A DNA stretch of 64,000 bases from Vicinamibacterales bacterium (GCA_041394705.1 JAWKHS010000009.1:124001-188000); one strand, 5' to 3'. Counted from the first letter of the stretch, positions 33,089 to 43,030 are shown. Program-made: numbers and translations. Notes: a model not told the origin generated them from the sequence alone.

Positions 33089-34441
33089 CTACCGTTCGAG
33101 CGCCGCCACCGTCGCGTCGACGGCCCGGCCGAGCCGGGACACGATCTCGGCGATGTCGTCGTCCCCGACCGTGTACGGCGGCGCGACGATGGCGTGGTCG
33201 CCCGCGAGGCCGTCGATGGTGCCGCCGCTCGGGTAGATGGCCAGCCCGTGCTCCAGGGCGATGTGCTTGAGCCGGTCCGCGAAGCGCAGGGCGGGATCGA
33301 ACGGCGCGAGCGATTCGCGGTCGGCGACGAACTCGAGCGCCCGGAAGAGCCCGCGCCCCCGGATGTCGCCGACGTGCGGATGGGCGGCGAAGCGGTCCGC
33401 CAGCGCCGCCGCCAGGTTCCACCCTGCGCGGACGACGTGGTCGAGCAGGCCTTCGTCCTCGATGACGCGCTGCACTTCGAGCGCCGCGGCGCAGGCCACC
33501 GGGTGCGCCTGGAAGGTCTGGCCGTGGGCGACCACGCCGCTCCCGGCGGCGATGGCCGCGCTGACCCTCCGCGACACGAGCATCGCGCCGAGCGGCAGGT
33601 ACCCGGCGCCGAGCCCCTTCGCGACGGCCTGCAGGTCCGGCACGACGCCCTCCTGCTCCCACGCGTGGCGCGTTCCGCAGCGCCCCATCCCGCACATGAC
33701 CTCGTCGAGAATCAGGAGCGCGCCGTGGCGGTCGCAGATCTCGCGGACCGCCGCGAAGTAGCCAGGCTCGGCCGCCACCGCGCCCGACGTCGCGCCGACG
33801 ACGGGCTCGGCGATCACGGCCATGACGCGGCCGGGCCCCACCCGCTGGCACTCGGCCTCGAGCTCGTCGGCCAGCCGCGCGACGTAGGCCGCGCTCGCCT
33901 CGCCAGGGGCCTTGTAGCGGAAGGCGAAGCAGGGCGAGACGAAGCTCACGTGGGGCAGGAGCATCGGCTCGTACGCGCGGCGCCGCGCCGCGTGCCCACC
34001 CACCGACAGCGCGCCGAGGGTGTTCCCGTGATAGCTCTGGCGCCGCCCGATCACGTGCAGCCGCTCGGGCTCGCCGATCTCCACGAAGTACTGCCGCGCC
34101 ATCTTCAGGCACGCCTCGACGGCCTCCGATCCCGAGGAGACGAAGTGCGCGCGGGCGAGCCCGCCCGGCTCACCGCCCACGAGGCACTCGGCCAGCGCCT
34201 CGGCCGGCGCGGACGAGTAGAACGACGTGTTCGCGTAGGCGACGGCCTCGAGCTGGCGCGTGATCGCGGCGGTGACGCGCGGGTGGCCGTGGCCGAGACA
34301 CGAGACCGCCGCGCCGCCCGAGGCGTCGAGCACGGTGCGCCCGTCGCCCAGCGTCAGGGTGAGCCCCTGCCCCCCGACGGCCACGGGCAGCGGCTGGCGG
34401 GTGGAGCGGTGCAGGACGCGGGAGGCGACCGGGTCGATCAC
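33089..34441 (-). CDS. Class III (omega/ornithine-type) PLP aminotransferase
   Basis: A 450-residue fold-type I aminotransferase. Motifs are 'VLDASGGAAVSCLGHGHPRV', 'FVSSGSEAVEACLKMARQYF' (phosphate cup), 'SYHGNTLGALSVGG', 'LLILDEVMCGMGRCG' (PLP-nitrogen Asp) and 'LQAVAKGLGAGYLPLGAML' (Schiff-base Lys). Closest in layout to the beta-alanine:pyruvate or 'aspartate aminotransferase family' omega-transaminases, so the amino donor cannot be named. GTG at 34441 lies 8 nt after a TATCCT hexamer, without a Shine-Dalgarno sequence; the frame is open further upstream. It has 173 nt to the selenoprotein gene downstream. Confidence 0.9.
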   Translation of the reverse strand: MIDPVASRVLHRSTRQPLPVAVGGQGLTLTLGDGRTVLDASGGAAVSCLGHGHPRVTAAITRQLEAVAYANTSFYSSAPAEALAECLVGGEPGGLARAHFVSSGSEAVEACLKMARQYFVEIGEPERLHVIGRRQSYHGNTLGALSVGGHAARRRAYEPMLLPHVSFVSPCFAFRYKAPGEASAAYVARLADELEAECQRVGPGRVMAVIAEPVVGATSGAVAAEPGYFAAVREICDRHGALLILDEVMCGMGRCGTRHAWEQEGVVPDLQAVAKGLGAGYLPLGAMLVSRRVSAAIAAGSGVVAHGQTFQAHPVACAAALEVQRVIEDEGLLDHVVRAGWNLAAALADRFAAHPHVGDIRGRGLFRALEFVADRESLAPFDPALRFADRLKHIALEHGLAIYPSGGTIDGLAGDHAIVAPPYTVGDDDIAEIVSRLGRAVDATVAALER

Positions 34442-34449
34442 GCGCGGAC

Positions 34450-34455
34450 AGGATA
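34450..34455 (-). promoter_or_regulatory. -10-like TATCCT, 8 nt before the aminotransferase GTG
   Basis: TATCCT on the minus strand matches four of six -10 bases and ends 8 nt before the GTG at 34441. As at several other genes here, no ribosome-binding sequence is seen. A -35 is not obvious. Confidence 0.35.
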
Positions 34456-34603
34456 CCGTGCGCCCTGCCCTGGCGCGCACCGGTCGAAGGGTGCCAGGCC
34501 GCGCCCCTGCCGTCACGAAGGCGGACGTTCTCGGCTACCCTTGACGCCGCGGGCGGGACGGCGCGACATCCGCGGGTCCCGGACGCCGCCCGAGGACTCG
34601 CCG

Positions 34604-35776
34604 ATGCGCCACCTGCTGATCGCTCTCGCCGCCGCCGGCACCGTGGCCGCGTGCGGCCCCACGCCCGCCGCCCCGCCGACCACGCCGTGGCCCACCAAGG
34701 GCTGGACCCAGTCCACGCCGGAGGCCGAAGGGCTCGACGGCCGTGTGCTCGAGGCCCTCGACAGGGAGTTCAGCGCGGGCGACCACGGGCAGGTGACGGG
34801 CATGCTCGTCGTCCGCCATGGCAAGGTCGTGTTCGAGCGCTCCTATCCGCACGACTTCGACGCGCTCTTCGCGGGCCGCGATCCCGCCCGGGGGCCCTAC
34901 AACTACTACGACCCGGACTGGCACCCCTACTACCGGCACGGCCAGGTGCACACGATGCAGTCGGTCAGCAAGAGCGTCACGTCCACGCTCGTCGGCATCG
35001 CCATCGGCCGGGGCGAACTGCCGGCCGTCTCCACGCCGGTCATGCCGCTCTTCAAGGAGTTCCGGCAGCCGCCGTCCGATCCGCGCCGCGACCGGATGAC
35101 GCTCGAGGACGTCCTCACGATGCGCACGGGCATCCAGTGGGACGAGAGCACCGTCGCCTACACCGATCCCGCCAACTCGTGCGCCGGGATGGAGCGGAGC
35201 GACGACTGGATCCAGTTCGTGCTGGACCAGCCCATGGCGGCGGATCCCGGCACGACGTTCGTCTACAACAGCGGCGCCACCGAGCTCTTGTCGTACCTCC
35301 TGAAGCAGGGCACGGGACAGCAGGCGCACGAGTACGCCGCGGCGCACCTGTTCGGGCCGCTCGGGATCACCGACAGCTACTGGAAGACGACGCCCAGGGG
35401 CCTGGCGGACACCGAGGGCGGGTTGTATCTCACCGCGCGCGACCTCGCGAAGATCGGCTACCTGTTCCTCCAGCGTGGCATGTGGGAGGGCACGCGCCTG
35501 GTGCCCGAGGACTGGGTGGCGCGCGCGACGACGCCGATCGTCGACACGCGGCCCGGCCAGCCGCGTTCGCGGAAGTACGGCTACCAGTGGTGGGGGCTGC
35601 CCACGGCCGACGGCGCCGCCACGGCCTACGCCGCGCTGGGGTACGGGGGCCAGCGGCTGATCGTGGTGCCGGACCGCGACCTCATCGCGGTGTTCACCGG
35701 GTGGAACATCTACGAGCACCCGGAGTTCGCGCCCTACGACGCCCTCGACCGGGTGCTGCAGGCCGTCCGCCCCTGA
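34604..35776 (+). CDS. Lipoprotein serine hydrolase (class C beta-lactamase fold)
   Basis: A 390-residue protein. The N terminus 'MRHLLIALAAAGTVAACGP' is a lipoprotein signal with V-A-A-C, so it is membrane-anchored. The penicillin-binding fold motifs are S-x-x-K in 'QSVSKSVTSTLVG' (nucleophile Ser) and Y-x-N-like 'FVYNSGATELLSYLL'; 'GLYLTARDLAKIGYLFLQRGMW' is the conserved helix. Likely an esterase or D-amino peptidase; the KTG box is replaced by 'YGGQR', so classical beta-lactamase activity is doubtful. GAGG lies before the ATG. It converges with the large kinase gene, with a strong hairpin between. Confidence 0.9.
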   Translation: MRHLLIALAAAGTVAACGPTPAAPPTTPWPTKGWTQSTPEAEGLDGRVLEALDREFSAGDHGQVTGMLVVRHGKVVFERSYPHDFDALFAGRDPARGPYNYYDPDWHPYYRHGQVHTMQSVSKSVTSTLVGIAIGRGELPAVSTPVMPLFKEFRQPPSDPRRDRMTLEDVLTMRTGIQWDESTVAYTDPANSCAGMERSDDWIQFVLDQPMAADPGTTFVYNSGATELLSYLLKQGTGQQAHEYAAAHLFGPLGITDSYWKTTPRGLADTEGGLYLTARDLAKIGYLFLQRGMWEGTRLVPEDWVARATTPIVDTRPGQPRSRKYGYQWWGLPTADGAATAYAALGYGGQRLIVVPDRDLIAVFTGWNIYEHPEFAPYDALDRVLQAVRP

Positions 35777-35783
35777 TCCGCCG

Positions 35784-35814
35784 CGGCCGCGATTCGTCGA
35801 CGAGTCCGCGGCCG
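35784..35814. terminator. Bidirectional hairpin between the hydrolase and the histidine kinase
   Basis: CGGCCGCG (35784-35791) pairs with CGCGGCCG (35807-35814), and inside it TCGTC (35794-35798) pairs with GACGA (35799-35803). The 31-nt near-symmetrical hairpin lies between two convergent stop codons (35776 and 35849). It has no T tract on either side but the position fits a shared terminator. Confidence 0.6.
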
Positions 35815-35848
35815 GACGATTCCGGTGCGTCGGCGGCGAGCCGCGTCG

Positions 35849-38800
35849 CTAGACGGCCACCGGCTCGTCCAGCACCTGCCGTACCATCTGCAGCAGGACG
35901 TCGGTCGTGAACGGCTTCTGCAGGAAATGCTCGGCCTCCGCGAGCTCCCGGCCCGCGATCTCGGCGCTGTAGCCGCTGCTGAACACGACGCGCAGGTCGG
36001 GCCGATCGGCCCGGAGCTGGCGGGCCAGGTCCTGGCCGCTCACGCCGTCCGGCATGACCAGGTCCGTCAGCAGCAGCGAGACGGCGGAGCCGTGCGCCTT
36101 CCACAGTGCCAGCGCCTCGACGCCGCTCGACGCCTCGATGACGGTGTAGCCGCGCCGTTCCAGGATCGCGCACATGAGCATGCGGACGGACCGCTCGTCC
36201 TCGGCGACGAGAATCGTCTCGGTCCCGCCGCGCACGGCGGGTTTGGCCGCGACCGCGTCCGCGCCGGCGGCGGCGGTGCCGGCGGGCAGGAAGATGTCGA
36301 AGGTCGTCCCCTGCCCGACCTCGCTCGCCACGTTCAACCAGCCGCCGTGCTGGCGCACGATGCCGAACACCGTGGCCAGGCCGAGGCCCGTGCCCTTGCC
36401 AGCCTCCTTGGTGGTGAAGAACGGCTCGAAGATCCGCGGCAGCACGTCCGCCGGGATGCCGTACCCGGTGTCGCTCACGCTCAGGCCCACGTAGCGGCCG
36501 GGCGCGAGGTCCGGATGCGGACTGTCGTCGCCGATGACGCGCTGCCAGGTCTCCACGCGCAGGCGTCCGCCCTTGGGCATGGCGTCGCGGGCGTTGACGG
36601 CGAGGTTCAGGAGCACCTGGTCGAGCATGCCGGCATCGGCCCGCGCGGCGAGCTTCGATGCATGCAGCACGAGCTCCAGCCTGATGTCCTCGCCGATGAT
36701 CCGCTGCAGCATCTTGGTGAGCGTCGTGACCACCTCGTTCAGATCGAGATGGCGCGGCTGCATCACCTGCCGGCGGCTGAAGAGCAGGAGCTGGCGCGTG
36801 AGGTCGGCGCCGCGCTCGGCGCACGCCTGGATCTCCTGGAGCCCTTCCGCCGTCTCGTCCGGCACGCCGTCCACCGTGGACGACACCTCCGCCTGCATCA
36901 TCACGACGGACAGGATGTTGTTGAAGTCGTGGGCCACGCCGCCGGCCAGGAGGCCGATGGCCTCCATCTTCTGGGACTGCAGCAGCTTGGACTCCAGCGC
37001 CAGGCGGTCGGTGATGTCGTCGGCGTAGGCGTGAACGATCTGCCGCCCGGCAATCGGGTAGAACGACCACGACAGCACGCGCCTGCCGATCCGCCGCTCG
37101 ACGCCGAGCCGCTCCTGGCTTGTCTCCACGCAGCCGCGCACGATGGCGCCGACGTCGTCGGGCAGCATCGCCGCGGGAGTCGGCAGCCCGAGGTCGTGCG
37201 CCAGGGCGGCGGCGGACGTGTTCACGAAGGTCGCCTCGCCCTCGAGCGAGAGCTCCATGACGGGATTCGGGTTCACCTGCGGGAACGCGGCCAGGCGCTT
37301 CACGGCGTCCTCGGCGCGCTTTCGGGCGCTGACGTCGGTGATGGTGGCCATCACGAACGTGCCGCCCAGCATGTCGATGGGCGTCAGGCCCACCTCCACC
37401 GCGATGTCGGCGCCGTCCTTCCGGTGCGCGATGAGGTATTCGCCGCGGTTCATCGCGCGGCTCGTCGGCGCCTTCCAGAACCCAAGGCGATGCTCGACGT
37501 GCCGGGCGCGCGCCGCGGCCGGGAGCAGCATCTCCACCGACTGCCCGATGAGCTCGCCGGGCGTGTAGCCCAGCATGACCTCGGTCCGCCGGTTCGCGAA
37601 CGAGATGCGTCCGTCGGCCGAGGTCATGAGGACGGCGTTGGGCGACGCGTCCACGAGCGACCGGAACCGTTCCTCGCTCTCGCGGAGCTGGCCGGTCCGC
37701 TCGGTGACCAGCCTGTCGAGGTTCTCGTTGAGGCTTCGCAGGGCCGCTTCGGCACGTTTGCTTGCGGTGATGTCGCGGGCAGACGCCAGCAGGTAGGTCT
37801 CACCACCCTGCACGACCCGGCTGAGGAGCACGGCCGCCGAGAACTCCGGTCCGTTCACCTGCTTGTGGGTCCACTCGAAGGCGCACGAGCCCTGTTCCAG
37901 CGCCGTCCGAATCGCCTCCTTCGCCCGATCCACGGACCGCGAGCCGTCCGGCTGGAGCGCCGGCGACACGGCCCACGGGCCCAGTGCGCAGAGCTCGGTT
38001 TCGCTCGCGGCGCCGAAGAGCTCCACGGCGGCGGGATTGCAGGACGAGAAGGACCAGTCGGGCGGGTGCAACGTGAGAATCGCGTCACGCGAGCTCTCGA
38101 ACATGAGCCGGTGCCGCTGCTCGCTGTCCCGCAGCGCCTGATCCAGGGACTTCCGCAGCGTGACGTCGCGGAGGACCGCTCGCGTGACCACCGGGCGCCC
38201 GTCCTCACGACCGACGGACACGCTGCCCTCGACGTGGCGGACCTGGCCGTCCTTGGTCACGAGCACGGTCTCCACCGCGCCGTCGCCCGTGCCGTCCATC
38301 AGCCGATCCCGGAAGGTCCGGAACGACTCGCGGTGGTCGGGATGAATCACGTCGTAGAGCGTCATCCCGGCGAGCTCCGCCTCGTCGTAGCCGAGCGTCT
38401 CGCGCCACGCCCGGTTGGTGAAGAGGATGGCGCCGTCGGGGGACAGGCTGTGGATGAGGTCGCTCGTGCCGTCGAAGATGTCGCGCAGCTGCGCCTCGCG
38501 CTGCTGCAGCTCGGTGGTGCGGGCGCGCACGGTGTCTTCGAGGTGGGCGTTCAGCCGCCGCACTTCCTCTTCGGCCCGCGTGCGCTCGCTGATGTCGAGA
38601 TAGGTACCGAGCACACCCGTGACCTCGCCGGCAGAGTTCTTGATGGGCACCTTGCTGGTGAGCAGCGTGATGGCCTGGCCGTCGGGCGTCGTCTGCGGCT
38701 CCTCGATGTGCAGCCGCGGCACGCCGCTCTCGATCACGGCGCGGTCGTCGGCCCGGTAACGCTCGGCCTGGTCGCGCCATCCCATCTCGAAGTCATCGCG

Positions 38801-40765
38801 GCCGATCACCTCGGAGGGGTCCCGGCGGCCCGCGTCCGTCGCGAAGGCGCTGTTGCACCCCACGTACTTCAGGTCGCGATTCTTCCAGAACACGCGGACC
38901 GGGATGGTGTCGATGATCGCTTCGATCATCCGCCGCGAGGCCCTGATCTCGCTCTCCGCGCGCTTGCGGTCGGCGATGTCGGTGTGCGAGCCCGCCATGC
39001 GGACGGGGCGTCCCTGCTCGTCGCGGAGGACGGCGCCGCGCGCCAGGATCCACTTGTAAGAGCCGTCCTTGCACCGCATCCGGAATTCGGGCGAGTAGGC
39101 CGGGATCCGCCCCTCCAGGTACGCCTGGACGTGCTCCAGCACCTCCGCACGGTCGTCCGGATGGAGCAGGCTCTCCCAGGTGGCGTAGTCCGACGTCAGT
39201 TCGCCGTCGGCGTAGCCGATCATGGACTTCCAGCGGGGCGAGAAATACGCCACGTTGGTCCGCATGTCCCAGTCCCAGAGGCCGTCGCTCGACCCCTCCA
39301 CGGCCACCTCGTAGCGCTCCTGGCTCTCGCGCAGCGCGGCCTCGGCTTCCTTCAGCTGGGTCACGTCCGCGACCATGCCCGAGACGAGTACGGGACGGCC
39401 GGCGCCGTCCCTCCGGACGACGCGCCCGCGATCGTGCACCCACTTCCACGCGCCGCGCTTCGTCCGGAGCCGGTGCTCCGAACGGTAGGACGGGGTCCGG
39501 CCTTCCAGGTGATCCGCCAGCCGAGCGAAGACGCCGTCCAGGTCGTCGGGGTGGACGAGGTTCTTGAAGAAATCGACGTCGGGAACGATCTCGTGCGGTT
39601 CGTACTCCAGCAGCGTCGCCCACTGGGCGTTCTGCGTGGTCTTTCCCGACTGTGGAAACCACTCCCAGACGCCGAGGCCGCCGGCATCCACGGCCATTTC
39701 GAGCCGTTCGCGGCTCTCGCGCGCCTGCTCGTCCGAGCGTCTCCGCATGACGGCGATGGCGACGATGCTCTCGGCCCGTTCGAGGAGCTCGCGTTCCAGA
39801 TCGCTGGGCGTCCGCGGCTCGCGGTAGTACACGGCGAAGGTGCCCATGACCGCGCCGTCGTCCGACCGGATCGGCGTGGACCAGCAGGCGCGCAGGCCGT
39901 GCGCCAGGGCCAGGTCGCGGTAGTCGGCCCACAGGGGGTCGACGGCGATGTCCTCGACGATGACCTGCCGGTCGAAGTGGGCGGCCGTGCCGCAGGAGCC
40001 GACGCTCGGGCCGGGCCGGACGCCGTCGATGGCGGCCGAGTACGCGGCCGGCAGGCTCGGGGCTGCGCCGGTCCGGAGCCGGCCCTCCTCGTCCAGCAGC
40101 AGCACCGAGCACAGCGTGTCCGGCACCTGGGCTTCGAGGCCGCGCATCAGGGCGTCGAGCACCTCGTACGGCGAAGAGTTCCTGACGATTTCCTCGAGGG
40201 CCCCCTTCTCCCAGCGCAGCAGCGCGTCGGAATGGGTCCGGCCGGTGATGTCGTGCGCGATGCCCAGGAGCGACTCCACCGCGCCGCCCTCGCCCCGCAG
40301 CGGCGCCGCGTGCAGGGCGAGCCACCGGCGGGCGCCCTTCAGGCCTGCGAGCTGGAACTCCAGGCCCGCCGACTCGCCCCGGAACACGCGGTCGACGAGC
40401 TCCCGCACTTCGCCGCGGTGCGCGGGCAGCGCCAGGTCGGCGACGTTCATCCCCAGCACGGCCTGCGCCGTCGGCGCCTCGAGCATCTTGAGCCCGGCGG
40501 CGTTCACCTGGCGGATGATGCCATCGGCGTCGAGGACCGCCAGGCACTCGGGTTCGTTCTCGATGACCTGCCGCCAGCGGGCCTCGCTGGCGCGGATGGC
40601 CTGGCTCGACGCCTCCACCTCGGCGATGCGTTCCGAGAGACGGCGGGCATCGTCGTCGGTAAGACCCCGGGCGGCGGGCCGCCGGTGGCGGAATCCCGCG
40701 AAGTAGCCGAGGGCGAACACGGCGATCACGGTCAGGGCGGCCGACCCGAGTGCGAGATACATCAT
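35849..40765 (-). CDS. Hybrid histidine kinase with eight PAS and one GAF domain
   Basis: A 1638-residue sensor. One N-terminal membrane helix (3-22, 'LALGSAALTVIAVFALGYFAGF') and a short linker precede PAS 1 (61-175), GAF (197-345), then PAS domains at about 352-470, 480-600, 607-729, 757-870, 877-1000, 1030-1150 and 1160-1250. The kinase core follows: 'GGVAHDFNNIL' with phospho-acceptor His1279, N box 'NLAVNARDAM', G boxes 'DTGYGIPAD' and 'GKGTGLGLATV'. A C-terminal receiver (1517-1636) has the acid pair 'VAEDE', phospho-acceptor Asp1568 ('LLTDLVMPD') and Lys1617 ('KPF'). No output domain, so it needs a partner response regulator, not present here. The double ATG at 40765/40762 begins the helix. 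Several PAS domains carry 'WKWVHDRGRVVRRDG'-type PAC repeats. Confidence 0.95.
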   Translation of the reverse strand: MMYLALGSAALTVIAVFALGYFAGFRHRRPAARGLTDDDARRLSERIAEVEASSQAIRASEARWRQVIENEPECLAVLDADGIIRQVNAAGLKMLEAPTAQAVLGMNVADLALPAHRGEVRELVDRVFRGESAGLEFQLAGLKGARRWLALHAAPLRGEGGAVESLLGIAHDITGRTHSDALLRWEKGALEEIVRNSSPYEVLDALMRGLEAQVPDTLCSVLLLDEEGRLRTGAAPSLPAAYSAAIDGVRPGPSVGSCGTAAHFDRQVIVEDIAVDPLWADYRDLALAHGLRACWSTPIRSDDGAVMGTFAVYYREPRTPSDLERELLERAESIVAIAVMRRRSDEQARESRERLEMAVDAGGLGVWEWFPQSGKTTQNAQWATLLEYEPHEIVPDVDFFKNLVHPDDLDGVFARLADHLEGRTPSYRSEHRLRTKRGAWKWVHDRGRVVRRDGAGRPVLVSGMVADVTQLKEAEAALRESQERYEVAVEGSSDGLWDWDMRTNVAYFSPRWKSMIGYADGELTSDYATWESLLHPDDRAEVLEHVQAYLEGRIPAYSPEFRMRCKDGSYKWILARGAVLRDEQGRPVRMAGSHTDIADRKRAESEIRASRRMIEAIIDTIPVRVFWKNRDLKYVGCNSAFATDAGRRDPSEVIGRDDFEMGWRDQAERYRADDRAVIESGVPRLHIEEPQTTPDGQAITLLTSKVPIKNSAGEVTGVLGTYLDISERTRAEEEVRRLNAHLEDTVRARTTELQQREAQLRDIFDGTSDLIHSLSPDGAILFTNRAWRETLGYDEAELAGMTLYDVIHPDHRESFRTFRDRLMDGTGDGAVETVLVTKDGQVRHVEGSVSVGREDGRPVVTRAVLRDVTLRKSLDQALRDSEQRHRLMFESSRDAILTLHPPDWSFSSCNPAAVELFGAASETELCALGPWAVSPALQPDGSRSVDRAKEAIRTALEQGSCAFEWTHKQVNGPEFSAAVLLSRVVQGGETYLLASARDITASKRAEAALRSLNENLDRLVTERTGQLRESEERFRSLVDASPNAVLMTSADGRISFANRRTEVMLGYTPGELIGQSVEMLLPAAARARHVEHRLGFWKAPTSRAMNRGEYLIAHRKDGADIAVEVGLTPIDMLGGTFVMATITDVSARKRAEDAVKRLAAFPQVNPNPVMELSLEGEATFVNTSAAALAHDLGLPTPAAMLPDDVGAIVRGCVETSQERLGVERRIGRRVLSWSFYPIAGRQIVHAYADDITDRLALESKLLQSQKMEAIGLLAGGVAHDFNNILSVVMMQAEVSSTVDGVPDETAEGLQEIQACAERGADLTRQLLLFSRRQVMQPRHLDLNEVVTTLTKMLQRIIGEDIRLELVLHASKLAARADAGMLDQVLLNLAVNARDAMPKGGRLRVETWQRVIGDDSPHPDLAPGRYVGLSVSDTGYGIPADVLPRIFEPFFTTKEAGKGTGLGLATVFGIVRQHGGWLNVASEVGQGTTFDIFLPAGTAAAGADAVAAKPAVRGGTETILVAEDERSVRMLMCAILERRGYTVIEASSGVEALALWKAHGSAVSLLLTDLVMPDGVSGQDLARQLRADRPDLRVVFSSGYSAEIAGRELAEAEHFLQKPFTTDVLLQMVRQVLDEPVAV

Positions 40766-40978
40766 CGACGTCCAGCTCGGGCTCCCGCTTCGACGCCGCG
40801 CGGGCGACGGGGGCCTGCCGCTATGGGGCTTATCGGCTCGCCGGGGGTCGACCTTGAAGGGGCCGGGCCGCACGTCCCGACGCTCCGCGCCGGGGCCGGG
40901 CCGGCGGTCCTGCCGCACGCCGTCGTGTGCAGGGAGCCGCCGATCCGCGCAGCCGGCGCCCCCGCACGCCCGCGACGG

Positions 40979-43030
40979 CTACTTCACCGTCACGGACTGC
41001 ACCCCCACGACGCAGTTGTTCGTGTCGGTGATCTCGGCCACGACGGCCCGGTCGTCGGCACAGGCGAGGATGTGATACACCCCGCTGGCGGAGGCCGGCA
41101 TGACCGCCGTCGCGGGCGGGCCCGTGACCGAACCGCCCCGGACCAGCGCCGGCACCGGGGTCTCGGCGGCGAGCAGGAGGTCGTCGGACGACTTCGCCGA
41201 GTCGCGCGAGAGGTAGTAGCGGGTGGTCGAGGCGCCCGCGGTGGCCGATCCGACGTTGCGCGTCACCTGGGTGACCGACAGGGTGGCGCCGCGCGCCACC
41301 GTCGCCGGCAGTACCATGACGGTACTGACCTCGAGGTCGGCGCATCCGTCGCGCTCCTTGCCGAACCACACCAGCCGCCCCAGCTGCGTCCCGCCCTCGC
41401 TCGTATAGACGGAGGCCAGGAACGTGTTGGGACAGTTGCCGTACGGGCGGACGCTGGCGTAGTGCCCCCAGGCATCGGTCCCGCTCGTCGAGGCCGCGAT
41501 CGCGTGCATCGTGATGCCGCTCCAGTTGCGCGGGTCGTCCAGGATGAAGCCCTGCGCCTTCGGGAAGCGCCCGCCGCCCATGGCATAGAGCACCACGCCC
41601 AGGGCGCCGGCCTGGTTCACGCCGACCGTGGGCAGCTGCCACGCGAAGTCGTTGCTCCAGATCTGGTGTTCGAGCACCTTGTCGAGCGACGGCGTCTCGA
41701 ACACCGCGACCCGCACGTGCGGGAACGGGAACGTCGCGCTCTGGTCGCCCATCCACAGCCATCCGATGGTGCTGCCCGAGCGGAAGCCGCTCATGCGCCC
41801 GTCGTGCTGCCCCTCGCACGGGTCCTTGCCGTCGGGCAGCGGGCAGTGGCCTTCCCGGTCGCGGTAGTTGGTGATGTCCTTGTCCTTCTTCGCGAGCGTG
41901 GTCGATCCGTCCGCGATCGAATAGATGCGCAGGTTGTCGCCCTCGAACGCGCCCGGCACGTGGGCGGCCAGGTACATCGTCGTGCCCGCGTTCTGGACCG
42001 GGCTGATGTAGGGGGTCCCGTCCTCGTACCAGTACCGGTAGGCGATCTGGCAGTTGCCGTCGTCGAGGTCGTCGAGGGCGATCCGGAAGATGGCGGCGCC
42101 CACCCGGGGATCGTCCGACGTGTCGCTGTCGTCCTTGCCCTTGTCCGCGTCGCGGACGTTGGTCGTGACGTAGAGGAACGTCGACGTGTGCGAGACCTGG
42201 TTGAAGTCGAACCACAGCGCGGGGTCCAGGCCGAAATCGCGGGGCTCGAAGTTCCAGTCGCAGGTGTCGGCCTGTGCGAGCAGGCTGCTCCGCCCGCTGA
42301 ACATCCGGAGCTTCAGGGCGTTGCGCTTCGCGGTGAAGCCGTACCGGTACTGGATCAGCCAGAAGACGAGCGAGTACGACCCGCGGTCCACGGCGTAGGC
42401 GACCTGGTCGCAGCAGAAGCCGCCGTACACCTCCTTGTCGGAGGGGTCGAGGGCCGTGGCCGACACCGTGAGGCCGTTGTCGCGCGACGTGGTGGCGTAG
42501 AAGTTCCCGGTGACCAGGATGCCGTTGCGGTCGTTGGCGGCCGTCGGCTCGACGGCGTCGGCGGAGCTCGAGCCCACGACCGTGTTTCTGAAGAGGACCC
42601 AGTCCGCCCCGGGCGAGGCCGCCGCCGAGGCGGCCGCCGCGACGGCCTCCTCGACGGCGGGCGGCGGCGGCAGCGGATCCGATCCGCCGCCCGGCGACGA
42701 CGAGGGGCTCGAGCTCTGGCGCGCGGTCTGGCCCGGGACGGGCGGCGTCCTGACCGGCCGGTCGGGCTCGTACTCGCGCGCCGACCGCAGCGGCGGCGCG
42801 TCCGCCGCCCGGGTACGGACCCGGTGCACCACGCCGCGGCTGGACCCGGTGCCCGTGCGCGAGCCCTGATCCGCCCGCCGTCCCTCCGGCGGCGGGGCCG
42901 TCCGTTGCCGGCCCTGGCGCGGACGCTCCTGGGGCCGGACCTGTTCACCGGGAACGAGACGCGCCGTGGAGGGCGTGGCGACGGCAGCGACGGCGAGAGC
43001 GACGACGGCGAGTGCGGATCTCATCTGCAT
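40979..43030 (-). CDS. Large exported protein with C-terminal CARDB domain
   Basis: A 683-residue secreted protein. A signal peptide (1-22, 'ALAVVALAVAAVATPSTA') is followed by a long Pro/Arg/Gly-rich segment (about 25-135), then a large domain (140-560) with 'NFYATTSRDNGLTVSATALDP', 'CCDQVAYAVDRGSYSLVFWLIQYRYG', 'DWNFEPRDFGLDPALWFDFNQVSHT' suggestive of a beta-propeller-like reader of record data, and a CARDB Ig-like domain (575-683, 'ADLEVSTVMVLPATVARGATLSV', 'AEITDTNNC'). CARDB modules bind cell surfaces or proteins. The central domain is not recognised. ATG at 43030 with a second ATG 6 nt on; GAGG upstream. The 213-nt spacer to the kinase gene downstream holds no gene I can support. Confidence 0.82.
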   Translation of the reverse strand: MQMRSALAVVALAVAAVATPSTARLVPGEQVRPQERPRQGRQRTAPPPEGRRADQGSRTGTGSSRGVVHRVRTRAADAPPLRSAREYEPDRPVRTPPVPGQTARQSSSPSSSPGGGSDPLPPPPAVEEAVAAAASAAASPGADWVLFRNTVVGSSSADAVEPTAANDRNGILVTGNFYATTSRDNGLTVSATALDPSDKEVYGGFCCDQVAYAVDRGSYSLVFWLIQYRYGFTAKRNALKLRMFSGRSSLLAQADTCDWNFEPRDFGLDPALWFDFNQVSHTSTFLYVTTNVRDADKGKDDSDTSDDPRVGAAIFRIALDDLDDGNCQIAYRYWYEDGTPYISPVQNAGTTMYLAAHVPGAFEGDNLRIYSIADGSTTLAKKDKDITNYRDREGHCPLPDGKDPCEGQHDGRMSGFRSGSTIGWLWMGDQSATFPFPHVRVAVFETPSLDKVLEHQIWSNDFAWQLPTVGVNQAGALGVVLYAMGGGRFPKAQGFILDDPRNWSGITMHAIAASTSGTDAWGHYASVRPYGNCPNTFLASVYTSEGGTQLGRLVWFGKERDGCADLEVSTVMVLPATVARGATLSVTQVTRNVGSATAGASTTRYYLSRDSAKSSDDLLLAAETPVPALVRGGSVTGPPATAVMPASASGVYHILACADDRAVVAEITDTNNCVVGVQSVTVK

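Noticed and set aside
40854..40900. Repeated GGGGCCGGGCCG in the spacer after the CARDB gene
   Set aside because: Short, GC-only repeat expected by chance at this composition; no palindrome or hairpin clear enough to call.
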